A DNA stretch of 64,000 nucleotides from an uncultured Roseobacter sp. (GCF_947499265.1 NZ_CANMNK010000010.1:62001-126000), one strand, 5' to 3'; counted from the first letter of the stretch, positions 52,641 through 61,411 are shown. Notes: generated by a model from the sequence alone, not told the origin. Numbers and translations are program-made.

Positions 52641-54365
52641 TCAGTAGTCTTGCACAACTTTCACACGATGCGGCACCGGAAAGGTCAGCGTCAGGTGATG
52701 CATGTCGCCGCTTATCTTCGCGTCGACCTGCGCATTCAATTGCCGTGCAAAGGCATTGATCAACTGCATACCAAGGCCCGTGCCTTCGGCGGTTGGCTCA
52801 TCGCTGAATGTGTTGCTGATGGTGAAAACGGCCTCGGCCGGACCGGGTTGGGTTAATGATATGTTCAGACGCGCAGGGTTTTGCGCATTGGGCGAGCCGA
52901 TGTATTTCATGGCGTTGGTCACCGCCTCTGAGACAAGCAATGTCAGCGGCGCGGCATCATCAGTGTCCAGTTGCACCGGCACATAGGATTGTTCCACCTT
53001 GACCGCGGATCCGGCGGGCAGGCCCACCACAAGCAACTGGCCCACGATTTCCTCGACCAGCGCACCGGCGTCCACACGTTCAAGCCCTTGACTTTGATAG
53101 AGATTCTTGTGGACGGTTGCGAGGCTCAGGATGCGTTCCTGCAACCTGCGGAGCACCAGCTGCGACTCTTTCGTCGGCGCGCGTCGGATCTGCATGTTCA
53201 TGATCGAAGAGATCAGCTGCAAATTGTTTTTGACCCGATGGTGGACCTCTTTCAGCAGAATATTCTTTTCACGCAGCGAGTCCTCCAGAGAGGCCTCATC
53301 GCGAATGATCGAATCCGCCATACCAATGAAAGCCTTTTGAATATCGACAAATTCGCGCGTCACCCCTGGCCCCAAAGTGGAGCGCGGCATCGACCTGTTA
53401 TAGGCGAAAATGCGCATCTGCCGACCAAGCTTTCGAATGTGACGGATGGCAAGACGGTTGATCGCCCAGAAAGCCACCACTAGACTGGCGAGCCACATCA
53501 GGATCGGCAGAAATATGCTGAGTGTATCGCTCCCGCGCACCCCCGCGAGCACTTCTTCCTGCCGCCAGATACTGATCGCGTAGACGACACCAGGCACAAT
53601 CGGCACAACCGCATAAATGCGGGCGTCGCCTTCGGTATTCACATCCTCGAACACGGCGGTCTTTTCACCAATAAGCGTCTTCAGGCTGCGGTTTTGCGGC
53701 AGATCAGACAGGGTGACCAGCCGCGCCCGGTCTGACGTCAGCACCTCACCCGCTTCATTGAAGGTAACAACATCATGCGGTTTGATGTTCGACGGCGGAT
53801 CCGGCATTTCATGCAATTCGGTCAGCGGCACGGAGAGCGTCGTGAACCCGGTGAAGACATCGTCCTCAAAATGTGGATGCAGGATCACCAGCACCGGCTC
53901 CAGGCTGATCGGGCCCGTACGGCTGATGATCACCGAACGTTCCCGCTTTTCCAGCGCCACATCGAAATCCGGATAGGCGCTGAAATCGTAGATGCCGCCT
54001 TCGGATGAACAGGTCATCACGCCATCGGCGGGCAGATTGCCGATCAGCGAATACCGTTCCGACGCCTCCTGATAGGCGCGCAGAAAAGAGACGCAGGCTT
54101 CCGGATCATCCGCAAACAGGCGCACGATTGAACTCAACGCCTCTGCAACACCGAAGCCTTCCTGAATGACTGTCCGCTCTGCTCCGGACGCCTGTTCGGT
54201 CAATCCCAGCAAGGACAAATCTGCATTCGCCTCAGCCTGGCGCGCGATCTCCCGGGTCTGCACCACCGCGATCAGGCCAAACGGCAGCAATGCCAAAGAC
54301 AGGAAAACCAGGATGCGGAAGGCGAGACCCCGAAAGACATCGCCGTCCAGAAAGCCGCCGGTCAT
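52641..54365 (-). CDS. PhyK-type sensor histidine kinase (HWE/HisKA_2)
   Basis: This 574-residue membrane kinase has TM1 (about 16-35), a periplasmic sensor domain (about 40-280), TM2 (about 282-303), a HAMP-like linker, and a HisKA_2 domain with LLKEVHHRVKNNLQLISSIMNMQ (phospho-acceptor His375 or 376). A HATPase domain follows, with VSEAVTNAMKY and GTGLGMQLI. Such kinases phosphorylate PhyR to start the general stress response. It follows ecfG by 2 bp, so the operon is nepR-ecfG-kinase. The periplasmic domain gives no clear hint of its signal. Confidence 0.9.
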   Translation of the reverse strand: MTGGFLDGDVFRGLAFRILVFLSLALLPFGLIAVVQTREIARQAEANADLSLLGLTEQASGAERTVIQEGFGVAEALSSIVRLFADDPEACVSFLRAYQEASERYSLIGNLPADGVMTCSSEGGIYDFSAYPDFDVALEKRERSVIISRTGPISLEPVLVILHPHFEDDVFTGFTTLSVPLTELHEMPDPPSNIKPHDVVTFNEAGEVLTSDRARLVTLSDLPQNRSLKTLIGEKTAVFEDVNTEGDARIYAVVPIVPGVVYAISIWRQEEVLAGVRGSDTLSIFLPILMWLASLVVAFWAINRLAIRHIRKLGRQMRIFAYNRSMPRSTLGPGVTREFVDIQKAFIGMADSIIRDEASLEDSLREKNILLKEVHHRVKNNLQLISSIMNMQIRRAPTKESQLVLRRLQERILSLATVHKNLYQSQGLERVDAGALVEEIVGQLLVVGLPAGSAVKVEQSYVPVQLDTDDAAPLTLLVSEAVTNAMKYIGSPNAQNPARLNISLTQPGPAEAVFTISNTFSDEPTAEGTGLGMQLINAFARQLNAQVDAKISGDMHHLTLTFPVPHRVKVVQDY

Positions 54366-54367
54366 CG

Positions 54368-54925
54368 TTAGAAGGACGCCGCCTTGGCCGCGGTCAGCAC
54401 CGACATCGTGGCGTCATCTGTCATTTCCAGCGCTTCATCATCGTCAATGTGCATCAGTTCCGCCAATTTCTGCCGCGCGCGGTTTGTCCGGCTCTTGATG
54501 GTGCCGACAGCCACGCCGCACATATCAGCGGCCTCTTCGTAGGAGAAACCAGATGCGCCAACCAGCAAAAGCGCCTCGCGCTGCTCATCGCTCAACTGCG
54601 CAAAGGCATCGCGGAAATCCGTCATCTGCAGGCGGCCGTCATGGGCAGGCTTTTCGGCGAGGGCTTCGGTATGTGCCCCATCAATATCGGCCACCTCGCG
54701 ATTGGCTTTGCGCCGCGATGAATAATAAGTGTTCCGCAGGATGGTAAAAAGCCAGGCACGCATGTTTGTACCGGACTGAAATTTGTCGATGTTTGTCCAG
54801 GCTTTGACCAATGTATCCTGCACCATATCATCTGCTGTTGCCCCGTTCCGGGTCAGGCTGATGGCGAAGGCACGCATGGCTGGCAGGTGTTCAACCAGCT
54901 CGTCGCGGGGGTCTGCACCGCTCAT
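54368..54925 (-). CDS. ecfG: EcfG family RNA polymerase sigma factor
   Basis: This 185-residue ECF sigma factor has a region 2 (HLPAMRAFAISLTRNGATADDMVQDTLVKAWTNIDKFQSGTNMRAWLFTILRNTYYSSRRK) and a region 4 (LSDEQREALLLVGASGFSYEEAADMCGVAVGTIKSRTNRAR). The sequence is that of EcfG, the general stress sigma factor of Alphaproteobacteria. It is sequestered by NepR and freed by phosphorylated PhyR. Its ATG overlaps the nepR stop by ATGA, coupling sigma and anti-sigma synthesis. Confidence 0.93.
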   Translation of the reverse strand: MSGADPRDELVEHLPAMRAFAISLTRNGATADDMVQDTLVKAWTNIDKFQSGTNMRAWLFTILRNTYYSSRRKANREVADIDGAHTEALAEKPAHDGRLQMTDFRDAFAQLSDEQREALLLVGASGFSYEEAADMCGVAVGTIKSRTNRARQKLAELMHIDDDEALEMTDDATMSVLTAAKAASF

Positions 54926-55080
54926 TTGCGGGTGCCCTTGGTCTGGTCCTGTTGCTTGAGCGCGTCCAGCAAATCCTTGAAGCGATCCGGGATACCTTCA
55001 TCCAGCGCTTCCTCGTAGACGCGCTTCAAATTTTCGTCGATCACGCTTTCGCGTTTCCTGTTTGCACTTGACTGAGCCAT
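54922..55080 (-). CDS. nepR: NepR anti-sigma factor
   Basis: This 52-residue protein (ATG at 55080) has the NepR core ENLKRVYEEALDEGIPDRF followed by KDLLDALKQ, two amphipathic helices that clamp EcfG regions 2 and 4 and are mimicked by the PhyR sigma-like domain. It is easily missed because of its length. It is the first gene of nepR-ecfG-kinase and overlaps ecfG by 4 bp. The promoter is the minus-strand half of the divergent EcfG element at 55134-55158. Confidence 0.93.
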   Translation of the reverse strand: MAQSSANRKRESVIDENLKRVYEEALDEGIPDRFKDLLDALKQQDQTKGTRK

Positions 55081-55126
55081 ACTGCCGATAATTCCCCGAG
55101 AAGGTTAAAAATATCCCACCTGCGTC

Positions 55127-55151
55127 GGAACCAAACACATGAATACGCGTT
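55127..55151 (+). promoter_or_regulatory. EcfG-type promoter of phyR
   Basis: GGAAC (55127-55131), 16 bp, CGTT (55148-55151): a perfect EcfG consensus. The start would be near 55158, 29 bp before the phyR ATG. It is one half of an inverted repeat (arms GGAACCAAAC / GTTTGGTTCC, 55127-55158) that also forms the nepR promoter. Confidence 0.85.
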
Positions 55152-55158
55152 TGGTTCC
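55134..55158 (-). promoter_or_regulatory. EcfG-type promoter of nepR-ecfG-phyK
   Basis: On the minus strand GGAAC (55158-55154), 16 bp, TGTT (55137-55134). It overlaps the phyR promoter almost completely, so one sigma factor drives both sides of the regulatory locus. The leader to the nepR ATG is about 47 nt. Confidence 0.75.
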
Positions 55159-55186
55159 AAGAAAAGTGAAAAAAGGAAGATTTCTT

Positions 55187-55996
55187 ATGTCGGACGGCTC
55201 TGTGACCCCGGACATCAGTGAAGACCTCGGTGACGCCCTACCCTACCTGCGCCGTTTCGCCCGCGCCATGACCGGCAGCCAGAGCAGCGGCGACCGGTTC
55301 GCCGCCGCGGCGTTGGAGGCCATTCTCACGGACCGTTCGGTGCTTGATGGTGTGTCGGTGAAGACCGGGGTTTTCCGGGTGCTCTATGGCATTTGGTCCA
55401 GTGCGGGCGCCCCGGTTGATGATGGCGAAAGCGGGCTGAAAGCCCGGGCGCAAAAACATCTGGCGCGGTTGACCGCCAACAGCCGCGAAGCGCTCCTGCT
55501 GCACAGTGTCGAAGGATTCAGTTTTAGTGAGATCGCCACCATCATCGGCATTGACCAATCCGAAGCCGAAGAGCTGGTGCAGATCGCGCGACGCGAAATG
55601 GCCGATGCGGTGGCCGGTTCGGTGATGATCATCGAGGATGAAGCGATCATCGCCATGGATATCGAAAGCATCGTTTCCGATATGGGGCACCGGGTCACCG
55701 GCGTTGCCAGAACGCGGGACGAAGCCGTGGCACTGGGCGCGGCGGACGTGCCGGATCTGATCCTTGCGGATATTCAACTGGCGGATAACTCGTCTGGTAT
55801 TGATGCGGTAAATGATCTGATGACCAATCTGGGCGAACGGCCGGTGATCTTCATCACCGCCTTCCCCGAACGCCTGTTGACCGGTGACAAACATGAGCCT
55901 GCCTTCCTGATCTCGAAACCCTATACCGAAGATCAGGTGATTTCGGCTGTCAGCCAGGCGATGTTCTTCTCCTCGACCGAAACGCTGAAAGCGTAA
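55187..55996 (+). CDS. phyR: PhyR general stress response regulator (anti-anti-sigma)
   Basis: From the ATG at 55187 (AAGGAAG site) the protein has 269 residues, the normal PhyR length. An upstream ATG at 55139 lies inside the promoter and is rejected. Residues 1-140 form an EcfG-like sigma domain (LPYLRRFARAMTGSQSSGD; SVEGFSFSEIATIIGI) that lacks DNA-binding function. Residues 145-269 form a receiver with IIEDEAIIAMDIE, phospho-acceptor Asp195 (LILADIQLAD) and Lys in ISKPY. When phosphorylated, PhyR binds NepR and frees EcfG. It diverges from nepR. Confidence 0.95.
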   Translation: MSDGSVTPDISEDLGDALPYLRRFARAMTGSQSSGDRFAAAALEAILTDRSVLDGVSVKTGVFRVLYGIWSSAGAPVDDGESGLKARAQKHLARLTANSREALLLHSVEGFSFSEIATIIGIDQSEAEELVQIARREMADAVAGSVMIIEDEAIIAMDIESIVSDMGHRVTGVARTRDEAVALGAADVPDLILADIQLADNSSGIDAVNDLMTNLGERPVIFITAFPERLLTGDKHEPAFLISKPYTEDQVISAVSQAMFFSSTETLKA

Positions 55997-56060
55997 AGGC
56001 AACGCCAGCCTGAAAGGACGGTTTTGACCGTCTGTGCCGGAAAGCAGAGCAATCCAATGA

Positions 56061-56090
56061 AAAGCCCCGCTGCGGTAGCGGGGCTTTTTT
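56061..56090. terminator. Bidirectional terminator between phyR and dps
   Basis: AAAGCCCCGCT (56061-56071) pairs with AGCGGGGCTTT (56077-56087), a perfect 11-bp stem with a 5-nt loop and a T run to 56090. The A run on the other side allows it to act on the convergent dps transcript too. Confidence 0.9.
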
Positions 56091-56105
56091 AAACCGAGAT
56101 GGTCT

Positions 56106-56603
56106 CTAGCTTTTGGCGATGGAGCGAAGCATCCAGGCCGCTTTTTCATGGAACGCGGCGCGTTCGGTCGCCAGATCTTCGGTCACCGGGTCCCCGTGAT
56201 CACCCGCGATCTTGATCAACGCGTGCAACCGGTGCGCCACACGTTCGTTATCAGCAGCGAGCTCTTCGCACATCTCTCCCGCAGAGGGCGGCGTTTCTTC
56301 ATCCTGCACAACCGAGTTTGCAACAATCGAAGAAAGCGTTGCCGGGGCCAGCTGTCCCAGGGCGCGGATACGTTCGGCAATATCATCTGCCGCCTCGAAC
56401 AGGTTTTCATATTGAGCTTCGGTCAGATTGTGCACCGAATAAAACAGCGGCCCTTCAACGTTCCAATGTATGGCATGCGTTTTGAACAGCAGCCGGTAGG
56501 TATCCGCAAGCGCGTTTTCCAACCCTTTGGCCATGGCTTCTGCATCCCGTACGCCGGTGCTGATTTCAGTGGTTTCGGGAACAACGTTCAACGCATTTGT
56601 CAT
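56106..56603 (-). CDS. dps: Dps ferritin-like DNA-protection protein
   Basis: This 165-residue protein has the Dps ferroxidase site at the dimer interface: THAIHWNVEGPLFYSVHNLTEAQYENLFEAADDIAERIRALG, with His, Asp and Glu ligands. It forms 12-mers that store iron and protect DNA from peroxide. The GGAGAAG ribosome site is strong. An EcfG promoter at 56636-56660 places it in the general stress regulon, as in other alphaproteobacteria. Confidence 0.95.
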   Translation of the reverse strand: MTNALNVVPETTEISTGVRDAEAMAKGLENALADTYRLLFKTHAIHWNVEGPLFYSVHNLTEAQYENLFEAADDIAERIRALGQLAPATLSSIVANSVVQDEETPPSAGEMCEELAADNERVAHRLHALIKIAGDHGDPVTEDLATERAAFHEKAAWMLRSIAKS

Positions 56604-56635
56604 AATACTTCTCCTGTTTCATGTAGCACAGGAAA

Positions 56636-56660
56636 AACAAATCGGCTCTGACAAGGTTCC
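56636..56660 (-). promoter_or_regulatory. EcfG-type promoter of dps
   Basis: On the minus strand GGAAC (56660-56656), 16 bp, TGTT (56639-56636). The start would lie near 56629, about 26 bp before the dps ATG. It differs from CGTT at one base, as does the nepR promoter. Confidence 0.7.
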
Positions 56661-56692
56661 CGATTTACGCGGGCCGTGACAGTCCGCCGCAG

Positions 56693-57598
56693 CTATTCGG
56701 CGGCTTCGACACTCGAGGTTTCGTCAGGCTGTTCGGGCACGTCGTCCGGCACCGTTGCAGGGCGTCGTTTCTCGATCTCCGCGTTCAATGCGGCCCCTAA
56801 GAGCACGAGAAAACTGCTGATCCACAGCCAGATCAGCATCGCGATAACCGCGCCTATAGAACCATAGACTTCGTTGTAATTGCCAAAATGCGCCACGTAG
56901 TAGGAAAAGGCGATGGACATCGCCGCCCATGAGCTGCCAGCCATCATCGCACCGGGTGTCAGCCAGCCGATTTTGATGCCCTTGCGGTTGGGCCCAAAAC
57001 GGTAAAGCAGACCGATCCCGGCAAACACCACGACAATCGCCACCAGCCAGCGCAGCAGTTCGAGCGCCCAGGAGGCAAATGCGCCCAAGGGGAAGAACGA
57101 CAGCACAATGGGTGTCACCACGATGGTCAGCAAGGACACAACGCCCACGCCCAGAAGGCAAACGGTGAGGAGCAGCGCGCGCAGATAATGCTTGAAACTG
57201 GTGCGCCCCTGTCTGTCATAGACAAGGTTCAGACCATGCATCATGGCCCCTACCCCGGCGCGCGCCGACCAGAGTGCGACGCCCAGCGACACCAGACCGG
57301 CCCACCCCAGCGTGCCGGAACTGGTGCTGACCAGCCCCACAATCTGTGCGTTGAGAATATCGTAGACGGCATCCGGCATCAGCCCGCGAATTTCTTCGAG
57401 CTGCACGATGACAACCGAGGGGTTCGCGACCAGGCTGAGGATGGCGATCAGGGCGGCCAGCGCGGGAAAAACCGATAGCATGGAATAAAAAGCAACCCCG
57501 GCCGCGATCAGGCCGAGGTTGTTACTCGAAATCCGGCGCCCTGCAGCAAAGACCGCTGCCCGGGCCGTTTTACTGTTTAAACGTGGTCGTGTTGCCAT
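56693..57598 (-). CDS. YihY/BrkB family inner-membrane protein
   Basis: The 301-residue protein is taken from the ATG at 57598, one base after the stop of the preceding small gene; a longer start at 57649 would run through that gene. It has about six TM helices and the family pattern NNLGLIAAGVAFYSMLSVFPALAALIAI, VSLGVALWSARAGVGAMMHGLNLVYD and YGSIGAVIAMLIWLWISSFLVLLGAALNAEIEKRR. It was once named RNase BN; its transport or structural role is unclear. It is probably co-transcribed with the PLDc_N gene from the EcfG promoter at 57823. Confidence 0.9.
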   Translation of the reverse strand: MATRPRLNSKTARAAVFAAGRRISSNNLGLIAAGVAFYSMLSVFPALAALIAILSLVANPSVVIVQLEEIRGLMPDAVYDILNAQIVGLVSTSSGTLGWAGLVSLGVALWSARAGVGAMMHGLNLVYDRQGRTSFKHYLRALLLTVCLLGVGVVSLLTIVVTPIVLSFFPLGAFASWALELLRWLVAIVVVFAGIGLLYRFGPNRKGIKIGWLTPGAMMAGSSWAAMSIAFSYYVAHFGNYNEVYGSIGAVIAMLIWLWISSFLVLLGAALNAEIEKRRPATVPDDVPEQPDETSSVEAAE

Positions 57599-57599
57599 C

Positions 57600-57791
57600 C
57601 TACACCGATGCGCGGGCCGATTTTGGTCCTGCGACAAACCAGATGACAAATCCGATGATCGGCAGGATCAGAACCAGCAGAATCCAGAGAACTTTGCTCC
57701 CATTGGTTGTACCAGATCCTACAATCGACACGATAGCCCAAATGTTCAGGGCGAGAACGATCAACCCGCCAATTCCAGCATATTCAAACAT
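57600..57791 (-). CDS. PLDc_N-domain small membrane protein
   Basis: From the ATG at 57791 the protein has 63 residues with two TM helices (GLIVLALNIWAIVSIVGSG and VLWILLVLILPIIGFVIWFVAGPK). The second ends with the PGxGxxxYFxxG-like end of the cardiolipin synthase N-terminal domain (PLDc_N), here on its own. Such small proteins are common in stress regulons; function unknown. An EcfG promoter lies 32 bp upstream. Confidence 0.85.
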   Translation of the reverse strand: MFEYAGIGGLIVLALNIWAIVSIVGSGTTNGSKVLWILLVLILPIIGFVIWFVAGPKSARASV

Positions 57792-57822
57792 CTTTTTCTC
57801 CTTTTCTTGAACTCGACACCCC

Positions 57823-57848
57823 AACGCGCCGACGCGGCGCAGGGTTCC
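57823..57848 (-). promoter_or_regulatory. EcfG-type promoter of the PLDc_N-YihY pair
   Basis: On the minus strand GGAAC (57848-57844), 17 bp, CGTT (57826-57823). It fits between the FNT gene stop and the PLDc_N ATG at 57791. Confidence 0.65.
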
Positions 57849-57851
57849 GAT

Positions 57852-58685
57852 TTAATCTCCGTTTGCGGGCAATTCGTCCCGAACCTGCCCCCAGGCCATC
57901 AGCGCAAAGATCGCGGTACCGCCAATGATATTGCCGGCCAGCACGGGCAGGAAAAAACCACCAACTGCCGTCGCCGCCGTGATGTCTCCCATCCAGAGCA
58001 GAACCGCCATTTCCACCGATCCCGCAACGATATGGGTGAAATCACCCGCGGCGATGAGCCAGGTAAATGTCAGGATCAAAAAGAACTTGGCACTTTCCGC
58101 CTGCGGCAGCATCCACACAATCAGCGCCACGATGACACCTGCAGGGATCGCGCGCCAGAAGGACGCGTAGGCCCCCATGCCGGTGGCGTGATGCGAAAGC
58201 TCGACCACAGATACCATCACATCAGGCGCGATCGCCGGGGTGAATACGAAAAGGGCGGCGACGGCGAAAGCGCCAACCACATTGGCCGACATCACAATGG
58301 TCCAGAGCCGCAGCATCGATGCGAAGATCCCCCAGCTCCGCTCCACCATCACCGGCAGGACCGTGGTAATCGTGTTTTCCGTGAAAAGCTGCATGCGGCC
58401 CATGATCACCGCCAGAAACCCCAGCGAATAGCCCAGGTTCTCGATCAGAAACCGGCTCGGCGTGTCCGGCAGATAGGTGCGAAAGACCGCCTCGCCCAAA
58501 ACCGACAGGCTGATCATCACGCCGGCGGCAATGCCGGACCAGACCAGCGACCGGTTTGGCCGTGCCATTTCCTCTTCACCTTCGCGGCGGATGACTTCGT
58601 AAATCAGTTTGGGTGCAAGGGCTGTGGCCTCCTGCACGGAGGCTTCTTCCTGTTGCTCTTCGTCAATTGCAGTCGTTTTATTCAT
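57852..58685 (-). CDS. Formate/nitrite transporter family protein (YfdC-like)
   Basis: This 277-residue FNT channel has an acidic N-terminal tail (about 1-40) and six TM helices. GRMQLFTENTITTVLPVM corresponds to the FNT loop with the family's selectivity residues. FTWLIAAGDFTHIVAGSVE is the matching second half with the central His. The YfdC branch differs from FocA and NirC and its anion is unknown. A GGAGG site precedes the ATG. Its position in the EcfG cluster and a weak EcfG-like promoter at 58731 suggest stress expression. Confidence 0.9.
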   Translation of the reverse strand: MNKTTAIDEEQQEEASVQEATALAPKLIYEVIRREGEEEMARPNRSLVWSGIAAGVMISLSVLGEAVFRTYLPDTPSRFLIENLGYSLGFLAVIMGRMQLFTENTITTVLPVMVERSWGIFASMLRLWTIVMSANVVGAFAVAALFVFTPAIAPDVMVSVVELSHHATGMGAYASFWRAIPAGVIVALIVWMLPQAESAKFFLILTFTWLIAAGDFTHIVAGSVEMAVLLWMGDITAATAVGGFFLPVLAGNIIGGTAIFALMAWGQVRDELPANGD

Positions 58686-58730
58686 TGGTCCTCCAAGTCG
58701 CGCATCCCTTTCCAGAGCTGCTTGACACTC

Positions 58731-58756
58731 AACCCCGTTGCGCCTGAATGGGTTCC
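58731..58756 (-). promoter_or_regulatory. Possible EcfG-type promoter of the FNT gene
   Basis: On the minus strand GGAAC (58756-58752), 17 bp, GGTT (58734-58731). The -10 differs from CGTT, so this is a weaker candidate than the others in the region. Confidence 0.4.
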
Positions 58757-58783
58757 GACACCATTTGCAGATCGGAATTCCTC

Positions 58784-60040
58784 ATGCCCGCCTTTTCGCC
58801 CGACCTGATGTCCGACGTGCGCGCCCGTTTCGCCCATGTCGACAGCTGTCCGTTTCAAGGCCCGCGCATCTTTTTCGAAAACGCAGGCGGCGCGCTGACA
58901 TTGAATTCAGTGGTAGAAACCTCCGCAACGTTTGCCGCCATTCCGGACAATCAGGGTCGCGACAACCCCGCAGCACATGCCCTGGTTGACCTGATCAATC
59001 GCGCCAAGCAGGACATGGCCACGTTTTTCAACCCCAAAGACGGTCAGTTTTTTGTCGGTGAAAGCGGCACGGAGCTGACGTTCCGTCTGATCCGCACCGC
59101 CGTGATGGGGGCCGCACCGGGCGGTGCTGTCATCGGCTCGACGGTGGAACATCCCGCGTCGCGCTCCGCCGCCACTCATTGGGCGAAAGCAGCAAACGAA
59201 GCATACATCTCCGTGCCGCATGATGATGCCTCAGGATCCGTCAGTGCGGAGGCTTACGCCGCGCATATGAGGCCAGAGGTCCGGGTCGCGACCATCCTGC
59301 ACACCTCCCCTGTTACCGGGATTGCCAACGATGTGGCGGCCATCGCCGCGACCATCCGACAGAAAGCACCAGAGGCCTACATCATTGTCGATGGCATCCA
59401 ACATGCCAGCCACGGCCACATCGACATCCGCGCCTATGACATCGATGGCTATGTGGTGTCGCCCTACAAGGTCTTCTCCCGCCATGGCTATGGCGTCGCC
59501 TGGGTCTCGGATCGGATGACCGCCCTACCGCTGGAACAGCTGATCAACGGGCCTGCGGACAATTGGGAAATGGGCACGCGCGATACCGGTGCCTATGCGA
59601 CCTTTTCCGATGTTGTGGCTTATCTCGACTGGCTGGGACACCAGCGAAGCGACAGCACCGACCCCCGCGCCCGGATCGAAGCAGCGGGGGCCGTCATCCA
59701 CGCCCACGAACAGGCGCTGACCGAAACCATGTTGCATGGCACCGGCAACTTGCCCGGATTGGCCGAGCTGCCCGGCATCACGATCCTCGGCGGCATGGAC
59801 AATCCCGCGCGCGAAGGTCTGGTCTGTTTCGCACTGCAAGACCTGCCCGCCGCCGACATCGTTGCACACCTCAACGCCCGGGGCATCCGCACCCATGTCC
59901 GCAAGGCCGATCACTACTCTGGCAATATTCTGAACCCGCTGGGATTGGACAGCGCCGTGCGGGTCTCATTGTGTCACTATAATAGTGTCGAAGAGGTCAG
60001 CGTGTTCCTCGCCGCCATGAAGGAAATCGCCGCCGCCTGA
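58784..60040 (+). CDS. Class V aminotransferase, cysteine desulfurase-like
   Basis: From the ATG at 58784 the protein has 418 residues. It has the fold-type I class V pattern: RIFFENAGGALTLNSVVE, FVGESGTELTFRLIRTA, IVDGIQHASHGHIDI (PLP Asp/His) and GYVVSPYKVFSRHGYGVAWVS with the Schiff-base Lys. It belongs with cysteine-desulfurase-like enzymes but lacks a clear catalytic Cys loop, so a different amino-acid lyase or transaminase role is likely. It is followed by M20 deacylase and binding-protein genes on the same strand. Confidence 0.85.
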   Translation: MPAFSPDLMSDVRARFAHVDSCPFQGPRIFFENAGGALTLNSVVETSATFAAIPDNQGRDNPAAHALVDLINRAKQDMATFFNPKDGQFFVGESGTELTFRLIRTAVMGAAPGGAVIGSTVEHPASRSAATHWAKAANEAYISVPHDDASGSVSAEAYAAHMRPEVRVATILHTSPVTGIANDVAAIAATIRQKAPEAYIIVDGIQHASHGHIDIRAYDIDGYVVSPYKVFSRHGYGVAWVSDRMTALPLEQLINGPADNWEMGTRDTGAYATFSDVVAYLDWLGHQRSDSTDPRARIEAAGAVIHAHEQALTETMLHGTGNLPGLAELPGITILGGMDNPAREGLVCFALQDLPAADIVAHLNARGIRTHVRKADHYSGNILNPLGLDSAVRVSLCHYNSVEEVSVFLAAMKEIAAA

Positions 60041-60127
60041 TTTCTTCTGGCCAAAAATATCCATTGCGCAACGCGCGCCACCACACACGGCCTTGCCATT
60101 CCATCCAACACCCTCAAAACTAGCGCC

Positions 60128-61411
60128 ATGACCACACCCCTGCAAATCGCCATAGACGCCAAACGCGACGACCTGATCGCACTGACCCGTGATCTGATCC
60201 GCATCCCGACCCTGAACCCGCCGGGCGAAAACTATCGCGACATCTGCGATTACCTCGACAAGCGCCTGCGCCGCCATGGATTTGAAACGCAGCTGATCCG
60301 CGCCAAGGGCACGCCCGGTGACAGCGAAAAATACCCACGCTGGAACATCATCGCACGGCGTGAGGGACGCGGCCCGGGTGACTGCGTGCATTTCAACAGC
60401 CACACGGATGTGGTCGAAGTCGGGCGCGGCTGGACCACGGATCCCTTCGGCGGAGAGGTGAAAGACGGCAAGATCTACGGGCGCGGGGCCTGCGACATGA
60501 AAGGCGGGCTCGCGGCCTCCATCATCGCAGCGGAAACCTTCATCGAAACGCACCCCGACTTCCTCGGCGCCATCGAAATCTCCGGCACGGCGGATGAGGA
60601 ATCGGGCGGCTACGGCGGCGTCGCCTATCTGGCCGAACAGGGGTTTTTCAACCCGGACCGCGTGCAGCACGTGATCATCCCTGAACCGCTGAACAAGGAC
60701 CGCATTTGCCTCGGCCACCGCGGCGGCTGGTGGGCGGAGATCGAAACCAAGGGCGAGATCGCGCATGGCTCCATGCCCTTTCTGGGCGATTGTGCGGTGC
60801 GCCATATGGGCGCCGTGCTGACAGAATTCGAGGACAAGCTCTTTCCTGCCATGGCCGCCCGGCGCACTGATATGCCGGTCGTGCCGGAAGGTGCGCGGCA
60901 CTCCACGATGAACATCAATTCCATCCACGGCGGCCAACCGGAACAGGATGACGATTTCACCGGTCTGCCCGCGCATTGCGTCCCGGACGCCTGCCGGATC
61001 GTGATCGACCGACGCTTCTTGATGGAAGAGCCGCTGGATCAGGTCCGCGATGAGGTCACCGCCCTGCTGGAGGGGCTGAAATCCACTCGCGCCGATTTCG
61101 ACTATGAGCTGACGGAACTGAACTCAGTGTTGCCCTCCATGACCGACCAGGATGCCCCCGTCGTACAAACGGTTGCCCGTGCCATCGAAGACGTGATCGG
61201 CCAGCCGCCGCAATACGTGGCGTCACCGGGGACCTATGACCAGAAACACATTGACCGTATTGGCAAATTGAAGAACTGCATCGCCTATGGTCCGGGCATT
61301 CTGGAACTTGCGCATAAACCGGATGAATACGTCGGCATTGATGATATGATAGACAGCGCCAAGGTCATGGGCGCGGCCCTGCAATCGCTGATGCTGGCCA
61401 AAAACGACTGA
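60128..61411 (+). CDS. M20 family ArgE/DapE-like deacylase
   Basis: This 427-residue zinc peptidase has HFNSHTDVVEVG (first His/Asp), GRGACDMKGGLAASI (bridging Asp), DEESGGYGG (Glu pair) and a later GTYDQKH (final His). These residues form the dinuclear zinc site of acetylornithine deacetylase/succinyl-diaminopimelate desuccinylase enzymes. It probably removes an acyl or peptide group from an imported compound. The next gene, 17 bp downstream, is a peptide-type binding protein. Confidence 0.9.
   Translation: MTTPLQIAIDAKRDDLIALTRDLIRIPTLNPPGENYRDICDYLDKRLRRHGFETQLIRAKGTPGDSEKYPRWNIIARREGRGPGDCVHFNSHTDVVEVGRGWTTDPFGGEVKDGKIYGRGACDMKGGLAASIIAAETFIETHPDFLGAIEISGTADEESGGYGGVAYLAEQGFFNPDRVQHVIIPEPLNKDRICLGHRGGWWAEIETKGEIAHGSMPFLGDCAVRHMGAVLTEFEDKLFPAMAARRTDMPVVPEGARHSTMNINSIHGGQPEQDDDFTGLPAHCVPDACRIVIDRRFLMEEPLDQVRDEVTALLEGLKSTRADFDYELTELNSVLPSMTDQDAPVVQTVARAIEDVIGQPPQYVASPGTYDQKHIDRIGKLKNCIAYGPGILELAHKPDEYVGIDDMIDSAKVMGAALQSLMLAKND

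Noticed and set aside
55139-55186. Upstream ATG extending PhyR by 16 residues
   Set aside because: It overlaps the spacer of the EcfG promoter, so it would not be in the transcript. The ATG at 55187 has AAGGAAG and gives the normal length.
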